A stretch of 28,040 nt of DNA, from NCBI GenBank assembly GCA_034696485.1, contig JAQIWT010000215.1, forward strand, positions 1 to 28,040, given 5' to 3'. The position numbers and the translations under genes were made by a program. The stretch is from Isohypsibius dastychi (Eukaryota; Tardigrada; Eutardigrada; Parachela; Isohypsibiidae). The notes under the pieces were generated by a model. The model saw only the letters and a program-made list of their open reading frames with translations. It was not told where the DNA came from and did not search any database. This document shows, piece by piece, positions 20,724-28,040 of the stretch. Numbering within the stretch: the stretch's first letter is position 1; every line of letters starts with the position of its first letter.

Positions 20724-21946
20724 ATGGAACCCGTGAAAGAATTCGACACACACTGTGATTCTTCACTTAATTCGTGGCCTTTATTATGGAGTCCGGAGGA
20801 CGGATCGCCCTGGGTGCCGTTCTCTTATACCCATGTGGAATACGCCAAAGGTATTAAATCATGACGATATGGTCCGTTGTTTAAAAAACAGCGTTATTTT
20901 AGTATTGCGTAGAGAAATACAACAAAATTGGTGCCTGTTTTCGCGGCTACTTGAGTTTCTTCACAATACGTTTCATCTTTACAGGAGATCTCTTCGGCTT
21001 GATTATGGCAATTGCTAGTCTGCTCCCGATATTTGTTGTTGTTTCTTTTACCACATTAATCCTTTTTCGGAGAGATCTGCACACCGTAAGTCTCTACTCT
21101 CTACCGTAGTATTAAGAATTATATTTGCCTTTCGTGGAATAACTGATTCATTATTAGATGTTCCTGTTTGTTGGAGTGTTGCTAAACGAAGCATCGAATT
21201 TGATTTTAAAACGGACGCTTGGACATCTGCGACCATGTTCCGGAAGGCCGCATCATGGATCAAAATATGCCATGCCGTCTAACCATTCGCAGTTCATGTG
21301 GTTCTTCGCGGTTTATTTATTCTTCTTTCTTTTCTTCAGGTAACCAGAGCAACTTTTTGAGAAAACATCATTTTTCTCTCTGTTTCTAAAGGGCTATATT
21401 CGCAGGCTTGAGAAATCCATACCGTCTTCCAAATCCAGATCGATGGATTTAGCCTGGAAAGGCCTGGTGACAATTGTCACCTTTATATCGGCTGGTGTTG
21501 TTTCTTACAGCAGGTGAGTAGTATTTGTATTTGTAAAGTAGTCCAATTGATTGGAGTTTTTACTAGGGCTTATTTACGTTATCACTCGTTTACACAAGTC
21601 GTTTTTGGTTCGATACTCGGCGCTGTGTTTGGCGGATTTTGGTTCGTTGTGATGCAGAGGATGCTCACTCCCTTGTTTCCGGTTATTGCGGGCTGGTAAG
21701 ATTAATTTATTCTTTAATTATTACATTGAAAATCTCCATTTGCTTTTTGGATATTTAGGCGGATATCGGAATTTCTTTTGATTCGAGACACCACCTTGAT
21801 CCCGAATGTTTTGTTTTTCGAGTATACAAAGCAGCGTGAAGAAACAAGGTTTGAGAACTTATCTCGCGTCGATCGGTTTTAGTTTGATATAGTGTCATAT
21901 TTTCAGCATTCGGATGCGAAAATCCAGATCAGTTGGCCGGAAGTGA
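20724..21946 (+). CDS. DOLPP1: Dolichyl diphosphate phosphatase 1
   Basis: DOLPP1 removes a phosphate from dolichyl diphosphate on the ER luminal side, recycling the lipid carrier for N-glycosylation. Seven exons join in phase: 20724-20850, 20985-21085, 21158-21339, 21406-21513, 21567-21695, 21759-21848 and 21907-21946, about 258 residues against 238 in human. PAP2-family catalytic motifs are intact: [10 protein letters not shown] (KX6RP type), then [14 protein letters not shown] (PSNH), then [18 protein letters not shown] (SRX5H). Conserved family blocks also include [12 protein letters not shown] near the start and [31 protein letters not shown] near the end. Four to five hydrophobic membrane segments are visible. 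The N-terminus is about 20 residues longer than the human protein. The ATG chosen is the only suitable one in the exon. Confidence 0.96.
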
Positions 21947-22170
21947 CTTCCGCAACCACTGAAGATGCCTTTTCTACTCAGTGCTACACAGTTTTCTACA
22001 GTGCTGCCTTTTTTAACTGATTGCCGCCCAATGAAACCCATCTTTTTCAGCAATAGTGCATAATATTTCTGGGCCATTGGCTTCTGAATATGACAGAAAA
22101 CGAAGATTGTTTCCGTATTTGTTTCAACTGGTCACAGAATTAGTTTTTCCAGCTGAACCTGGATGTATCG

Positions 22171-22176
22171 AATAAA
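22171..22176 (+). terminator. Polyadenylation signal of DOLPP1
   Basis: A canonical AATAAA lies about 225 bases downstream of the DOLPP1 stop codon and about 310 bases before the MVB12 start. It is the first clear signal after the stop and fits the expected 3' end. Confidence 0.55.
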
Positions 22177-22318
22177 ACTCCTACACAATGCGTATAATTC
22201 CTAGTACAGTACACGGAAAGAATTGGATCATATTAAAATAATATCATATTTGAAAAGGGCCGAGACCCACCCATTCAAAACAGGTTAATGACCTATTCGG
22301 ACGTTGACCGTTTTCACT

Positions 22319-22383
22319 CACCCCTTACGCGTTACTGATCCTCTTCATGCAGCGTAATACTACGCTGTTCAGTTTAGGGGGTG
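22319..22383. other. Nested inverted repeat (possible stem-loop) between DOLPP1 and MVB12
   Basis: An outer stem pairs CACCCCTTA (22319-22327) with TAGGGGGTG (22375-22383), nine pairs with one G-U. Inside it, CAGCGTA (22350-22356) pairs perfectly with TACGCTG (22361-22367) around the four-base loop ATAC. The element lies downstream of the DOLPP1 polyadenylation signal and about 105 bp before the MVB12 start codon, so it could be promoter DNA, 5' untranslated RNA or a small mobile-element remnant. No known RNA family is recognised. Confidence 0.45.
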
Positions 22384-22487
22384 TCTAACGATAATTCAAG
22401 CTCGCGTTACAGTACGTACTTTTGTAAGTTGTTGTCGTAAATGGATTGAAAGCTGGAATTAGAAGAACCTTATTTATTTATTGCACA

Positions 22488-23969
22488 ATGGATGATCAAC
22501 CTCTGAGGACACAGGTGGATCCGATCACTGGACTGTGTGTTGTGACTGACAAGATGTCTTGTCCGCTAGGATATCGATGTGTAAGAGTTTAACTTTTCTT
22601 CAGTCGCCAACTTTTCGCAGTTTGAAAACAATCCATCTCTCGTCATTTATCCTGTGCAGAAGGAGTCAATTACATGATGAGAAATTTCTTGTTTTGCAGC
22701 TGGACAAGTCTTATGATCAACTGATCGATGCAGACCTTTGGAAGGATAAATTTTTAGGCGCCAAGAAAGAGCGGTATCTCTGTTATACGCGAAACTTCCC
22801 ACTTGCCAACGTTGGTCGTTTTAAAATCCGTTAGAGGGCATTTGAAAGATTGATATCTTCTTTTCAGGGAACGTTGAATAACGTCCTGGACAGTGTTATA
22901 CTGATTAACGCCAGCGAACGGGAAACGATCCCGCTTGATTTCTTTGTGGTGGAAAAAACGTACGATTTCCGTAGGTTACTGATTATTTATTCATGTAAGC
23001 AATTTGCATCTCACGTGATATTCTTCGCAGCCAGGGAAGATGCGCTGAAGAAGAAATTACTTCTGGTGAAGATGGTCCCTCGTTTTTCCGTCAGCGAGGC
23101 AATATGCGAACTGATTGTTCTGAGCGGAAAAAAGACAGCTTCGGATGGTTTTGTCCGCTTTGGGTACCAAGACTGATATTTTCTGAACACGGTCAGTGTT
23201 ATTTGAGGATATATCTTAAACAGGGAATTGAACGGAATGTTGTTATGCTATCGGAAAGGTCCTGTTCCACCAGCTGTGGTCAAAAGCATGAACCCTTTAC
23301 CCGGGTATGGCGAATTACCTTTGAGCTTCCGTCGATTCGTTCATAGTCAAATAATACGTTACAAATGTTGTATTTCTTTCGCAAAGTACTTTGACTATTG
23401 CAGGTTTCATCTGCTCAAGCAGCATGATTTCATTCCACCGAGTCCATCAGCAAACGAAAAATCACAGCGGAAGAGTGATCCTCCAAAGCGGAATTCTGGG
23501 GATATCGGTTCCAGCGGGACGATCAAGTTGAAATCCCCATCAGTTGTTACACAAACGGGAGCATCTTTAGCCAGACAAACTTCGAGGTCACTTCACTTAT
23601 CAGCAGGTTCAGTCTTATTAACAAGAGTTTTTTGCGCATCCTTTACCAATAATTTTGTAGTTCCTGCATATTCGGTGATCGACGACGTACCATTCAAGCT
23701 CAATCCTCTTCTGGGTATGGGTTTTTTCCACTCAAAAATTCATCAAAGTTAACTGGATCCTTTTAGTGAATTTGGCCCGTTCTCCAAATAATCCAGCGCC
23801 TCCGATTCCTTATCAGTCAAAAGATGATATAAATCGCAAGGTAAGAACGCCGGAAGTTGGGAGTTCTGCGAAATACTGAGCTCTGTGTTGTTTCTAGTAC
23901 CATTATGACTTCTCTCTTGAGAAATCGGTGGAAAGGACTTACGGTACCGCATTTTCTGGAGTGAAGTAA
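22488..23969 (+). CDS. ESCRT-I subunit MVB12 (multivesicular body subunit 12)
   Basis: MVB12 is the fourth subunit of ESCRT-I, which sorts ubiquitinated membrane proteins into multivesicular bodies. Nine exons join in phase: 22488-22580, 22700-22810, 22868-22970, 23031-23163, 23224-23304, 23404-23606, 23661-23714, 23767-23840 and 23898-23969, about 307 residues. The MABP domain covers about 10-155 and shows DPITGLCVVTDK, ADLWKD, RYLCYTRNF, IPLDFFVVEKT, AICELIVLSGKK and GELNGMLLCYRKG, each matching vertebrate MVB12A/B. A Ser/Lys-rich linker follows. The C-terminus carries VIDDVPFKLNP, the core of the UMA motif that contacts the ESCRT-I core, and ends YHYDFSLEKSVERTYG. Vertebrate paralogues A and B cannot be told apart here; invertebrates usually have one gene. 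Confidence 0.93.
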
Positions 23970-24498
23970 CCGAATAACTTATTACGAGAGCTGAGTAAAT
24001 GGCTCAAAAATTCTGTATCTATTACGCCAGTTTCTATGTGATATTAGTCTATTACGCTCTAGTCTGGAAATATTTTGCTTACCGATTATGAGCGTTCTTC
24101 AAATATTCCATTTTCGAAATTGGTGTTTCTCTTTGCATCTCTGCCGTCATCCTGTTCCAGAGAGTTATTTAAGTGCTGATGTAAATTATTCTGTCAAAGG
24201 TCACTGATTAATATATTGTTCTACCCTGTTCCGACTTCCCGAGTTTTGATGAATCAGTCTGACTTGCTTCTTTATCGTCGCTTCGCGTACTGACTGCGTA
24301 ACAACTCTCCAACAACGAGATAATTTGATCATGTAGATGAATAGAAATTCAATGACATTTTGTTTCCGATAAAATATTAAGATAGCGCCGCTTTCAGTAC
24401 AATCGGCGTTACCTGAGTGAAAATGAAGTTCGTGAGCTCGGCAATCGGAAGTGAACTTTTTCAGTCCTGTTCACTGTTACACCTATTTGTTTTTGAGA
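23970..24498. other. Intergenic region between MVB12 and the MAM-domain gene
   Basis: No coding exon is supported. The region should contain the MVB12 3' end and the promoter of the next gene. An out-of-frame ATG at 24423 opens a reading frame of about 47 codons that overlaps the start of the MAM gene; it may act as an upstream open reading frame or may simply lie outside the transcript. No canonical AATAAA was noticed for MVB12. Confidence 0.45.
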
Positions 24499-27400
24499 AT
24501 GAGGTCAACAAATATTTGGCCTGTCGTTCTTGGAGTTGTTCTGATCTTCTCTGGATACCAAGGTGAAATATATTTGAGACACGAAACTGTCATTCTGAAT
24601 CAGAACAGCATTTCTGCTGTAGCTCAAGAAACCTCGGAGGGGACGACGGAGGGGGTGATAACTGACCCATCCTCAACGACTGGACTTCCGGCAGTAACTG
24701 AAGCACCAGAAACGACGACGGGATCTCCGCCAAGTAATTAAATACTGTACTTCTGACATCTCCGCAGCATTTCGAAAATTAGTTTTTACAGCATTTCCTA
24801 TTTCGTGTGATTTTGAGGATGGAGATACTTGTTCATTTACTCCCATCGTTAATGCAAACACCACCGCATCCTGGAAGATGGGGAAACGAGAAGCTTTTAG
24901 CGGTCCTGAAAGTATATTATCTGAATCCATTTGCTTGAGGTGTGGATATCATGTTTTTTGGTGGTTGTAGCAAGTGCTCTAATCGTGGACATTACGGCAA
25001 CAAGTGCAAATACTTCCGCGTTGTTGGAATCGCCAGTTCTTCACATAATCGAAGAAAATCATTTGTGTATCGAATTTTATTATCGGCTCACGGGAAACAC
25101 ATCGAATAAATTGGAGTACGCAACATTTACTTCTGTATAGAAAATAATCTAAGAAGACTTGCTGGTCTTAGCCTCAACATCCGCTACTCAAACAACTGGA
25201 CCAACTGGGAGAACTGGACAACATTGGGTCTTCCTGATAAGGTCAACATTTGGACCATAAGCGGAGATCAGGGTCGAAGCTGGAAACACTTGCGGACCGA
25301 GACGGATACTTGGGGAGATAGTTTCGTACGTCATTGACGAAGAAATTGTTTTATTGAAAATGGGTTAAATGAATTTAAATCGCAGCTCCAGTTTGGTGCT
25401 TTTATCGGGGAAAACGTGAACGAAGACTCAGTGATCGGTAAGAAACCCGATTTTCGTTAACCAGTTTCAGGTTCAAAGTGTCTAATTTATTTCAATGAAG
25501 GTATTGATGATGTCCGGATTTATGAATGCAGTGATGATGGATTTCCAAACCCACCACCCGGTAACTATCGTTTTTCCCGAACATTTTTGTGGTTCGCCGC
25601 AACTTCTATGTTACAGGGCTTTCGATGGTCGTATGTAATTTTGAGATCGATTTGTGTGGATTCGAGTCGGTTGTTGATGAGAACACGACGCTTCCTTGGC
25701 AGATCGTTTCAAATAGTTCTCTAGTCGGTTCAAACAGTAAGATATTTTACGGTGGGTTGACCGCCTGATTTCGGCTAACTTTTGAGAATGATGAGCAGGA
25801 TCAGCAGTCCTTGTGGAAATGTCGCAAGAAAGTATCAACCAAACCGCACGGCTCAAGTCACCAACTCTCCGTGTCAAAGAATCGCATCACATCTGTGTCG
25901 AATTTTATTATCGTTTATCGGCCGGTGCTGAAAGTGAAATACAGTGAACAATCTATTTCGGCTACGATTTGAATCGATTTACAAAAACTGACCTTTTTAG
26001 CGTCAATGTCCGCTATGCTAACTGGACGGAACTTGGCTTACCTGAATTGTTCGACGTCTTGGTTATCAAAGGGGACAAGGGAAACCGGTGGAGATATGGT
26101 CGAACTGAAACATATGGAGCTGGACCTACGACTGTAAGATAACAGTTTTAACGGCTTATATCGTACATGGGAAAATCATCGAATTTGTTATGTAGATAAA
26201 CTTCGAGGCACATGTTCGGGGAACCGTCGATGCTCAGTCGATAATAGGTATTGATGACATGACCTTTTTCAATTTGATTTTTTCCACATCTGATTACGCA
26301 GGATTGGACGATATCATCTTGTCCGAATGCGACGAAAGTGGATTTCCAAATCTTCCCCCAAGTACTGTGATATTTAAAAACAATTTAAAACGTTGATTAG
26401 ACTTCGATTTTTTTCCAGTAAACTATCCAGTTTCGTGCGATTTCGAAACAGATGAATGTGAGTTTCGGCAAGTGCTCAATAGCAACTCAACTGTTGGGTG
26501 GATTCGGGGAACTCGCGAATCGTTCATTGGACCTGATGGTACGTCTGCCATTTCGCTCAAATATCATTTATATATTTTGTGTTTGTTATTATAGAAAACG
26601 CGCTTGTGGTGAACTTCAAGGAAGGAGATGAAAATCAAAAGGCGAGACTGAGCTCACCCGAGTTGCGAGTCACGGATGGGAACCATCTTTGCATTGAATT
26701 CTACTATCGGCTATCTGGACCTCCGTCAGCAGAGCTGCAGTAAGCAATATTGGATATTTTATAGAAGAAACAGGAAGCAGTAACCTGTTTAATTTATTCA
26801 GCGTGAATGTCCGATATGGAGAACTAGGCGATGTGGGCCTTTTGGACGTGCTGAGCTTCAGAGGTGACCAAAGCAGTCGCTGGAAATACGGTCGCGTTGA
26901 AACGGAGGCTATTGGCACAGCTACAACTGTACGTCAAGAATTGTCGTAACTATTAGAAAATATAATCCGGATTCACGTAGTCCAGAAACGAAAAGTATGT
27001 CCGAACTTGTTTCTTTTGAAGATCAATTTTGAGGCTCATATTGGATCTGCCATTTATGACTCTATCTTTATTGGTAAGCGTGAAGTGATTTTTTCGTGAG
27101 AAATGAATTTGGATCGAATCTTGGTTTTTAAAGGCATTGACGATATCGTAATCGACGAATGTAGTGATGAGACCGGTTTCACCCACAACCCTCGTAAGTT
27201 TCCATGTTTAATCGGAGTTTTGTTTCATTTTTGGAACAGCTTTTTCCTTCATTTCAGCTTCTTATCCAATTTCTTGTGATTTCGAAAGTGGCGACATTAA
27301 CGACTGCCCTTTGAAAAAGGGCTCTGGTTCGTTATCAGTTGGATGGCTTGTTGGTCCTCGGGACATCGGGTTCAGTCTGCAAGGTGAACAAGACTGGTTT

Positions 27401-28017
27401 CTGTAGATTCCATTCTATAAGTATATATAAGTCTATAGTACGTGTTTTATTTAACTTTGCAGAAAATGCGGTTTTTGTCGACACTCAATCGGAAGGCGCT
27501 GTCAACAAAACGGCACGTCTGACGACACCCTTGCTGGAAGTTGGACCAGCGAACCATCTCTGCATTGAATTCTACTACCGACTATCGAACTTGCCTGCCA
27601 GCGAATTACGGTAGAATAATATTAGCTTTAAAAGCATGTTACTGATACTTCTGTCCCGCTTTTTCCAGTCTGCAATATAATACTGAGAGCGACTCTGATA
27701 ATATCACGGTAGCCTGGGCTACCAGCGGTCAAACCTCAAAGAACTGGCACTACGCGCGCGCGGAAACCTCTCGTGGAGGTTACACTTTTGTATGTACAAA
27801 TACCCAGATAATTTGTTCGATAACGTCGATGGAATAAATTTCTTCAGCTTACTTTCGAAGCTGAGCTCGGCGATCTCATCAGCTCCAGTTCCATTGTCGG
27901 TCAGTGATTCGAGATTGTATTTGGAATTACTTTACTCAATAAAAATAATAGGTTTGGACGATATTCTGATTTATGAATGTGACGCCGATGGATTCTCAAC
28001 CCCACCTCCTATGCCAT
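24499..28017 (+). CDS. Secreted protein with four or more tandem MAM-like domains (3' end outside window)
   Basis: MAM domains are extracellular adhesion and assembly modules of about 160-170 residues, found in meprins, neuropilins and receptor phosphatases. The first exon (24499-24733) encodes a signal peptide (IWPVVLGVVLIFSGYQG) and a Thr/Ser/Pro-rich linker that is probably O-glycosylated. Twenty further exons encode four consecutive domains. Each shows the four expected cysteines and signatures: SCDFE...C.F; ARL..P followed by HLCIEFYYRLS; a W-rich strand with GD.G..W; NFEA; then GIDDI..EC. Many N-X-S/T sites are present. In domain 2 the opening cysteine lies in VVCNFE. The last exon seen ends 28017 with a donor (CCA T|gttagt) in the usual phase, so the gene continues. 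No transmembrane segment, protease or other domain is visible, so a specific role cannot be assigned. Confidence 0.85.
24792..25560 (+). repeat. MAM cassette 1 (five exons)
   Basis: Exons 24792-24911, 24971-25115, 25172-25325, 25386-25437 and 25501-25560 have lengths 120, 145, 154, 52 and 60. The third exon is the longest of the four cassettes because of a Trp/Asn-rich insert (YSNNWTNWENWTT). The cassette is bounded on both sides by phase-1 introns. Confidence 0.85.
25617..26361 (+). repeat. MAM cassette 2 (five exons)
   Basis: Exons 25617-25736, 25799-25943, 26001-26133, 26196-26247 and 26302-26361 have lengths 120, 145, 133, 52 and 60, with the same phases as cassette 1. The FYYRLS block is HHICVEFYYRLSAG, and the end is LDDIILSEC. 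Confidence 0.85.
26419..27193 (+). repeat. MAM cassette 3 (five exons)
   Basis: Exons 26419-26538, 26595-26739, 26802-26928, 27022-27073 and 27134-27193 have lengths 120, 145, 127, 52 and 60. The domain shows YPVSCDFETDECEF, NHLCIEFYYRLSGPPSAEL and GIDDIVIDEC. It shares the HVNVRY exon junction with cassette 2, suggesting these two are close relatives. Confidence 0.85.
27258..28017 (+). repeat. MAM cassette 4 (five exons, most divergent)
   Basis: Exons 27258-27383, 27463-27610, 27669-27789, 27848-27899 and 27952-28017 have lengths 126, 148, 121, 52 and 66. It keeps YPISCDFESGD, NHLCIEFYYRLSN and GLDDILIYEC. Its third exon has lost the usual G[DN].G..W form for ATSGQTSKNWHYARAET. The final exon is six bases longer and ends at a donor that matches the phase used between cassettes. 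Confidence 0.8.
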
Positions 28018-28040
28018 GTTAGTTTCTGATCTGCTTCCAT

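Noticed and set aside
21392-21405. Acceptor ctaaag at 21391 for DOLPP1 exon 4
   Set aside because: Using it leads to a stop within the exon; the acceptor cgcag at 21405 keeps the frame and gives family-like sequence.

Overview
The window is nuclear DNA from an invertebrate animal with compact genes. Every recognised gene is split by GT-AG introns. Most introns that I could place by splice signals and reading phase are 51 to 66 bases long. The genes have animal-specific orthologues: CCDC47, a p160/SRC (Taiman-type) nuclear receptor coactivator, DOLPP1 and the ESCRT-I subunit MVB12. An arthropod or related ecdysozoan fits best, but nothing here fixes the phylum. No bacterial, viral, CRISPR, tRNA or rRNA feature was seen.

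Layout, left to right. Positions 1-180 hold a short spliced-looking segment that can be read on either strand. Positions 574-936 hold a probable first coding exon of an unrecognised minus-strand gene. Positions 937-2616 are non-coding and include a 13-bp tandem repeat. CCDC47 (+, nine coding exons, 2618-4902) encodes an ER membrane protein. Tail to tail with it lies a p160-type coactivator (-, six coding exons, 5691-8779). It carries the LXXLL boxes, a possible activation domain, the Q/P/G/M-rich tail and a final LLQQLL box, but no bHLH-PAS exons were found. Positions 8780-14938 look like promoter or 5' intron sequence without convincing coding exons. A minus-strand gene of about 29 exons (14939-20191) encodes a roughly 1150-residue coiled-coil, low-complexity protein. 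Its parts resemble the centriolar satellite scaffold PCM1 only weakly. Its first intron appears to use a GC donor.

A 532-bp divergent promoter region separates that gene from DOLPP1 (+, 20724-21946), the ER-luminal dolichyl diphosphate phosphatase. MVB12 (+, 22488-23969) follows. The last gene (+, 24499 to beyond the right edge) encodes a secreted protein: signal peptide, Thr-rich linker, then four tandem MAM-like domains. Each domain is built from the same five-exon cassette, with nearly identical exon lengths and the same intron phases.

The genes do not form one pathway. Several serve membrane and secretory functions (CCDC47, DOLPP1, MVB12, the MAM protein), but this looks like ordinary neighbourhood rather than an operon. 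The most unusual items are the duplicated five-exon MAM array, the p160 gene without its N-terminal half, and the unplaced coiled-coil scaffold gene. Exon boundaries were derived by hand from splice signals and phase agreement, so single junctions may be wrong.
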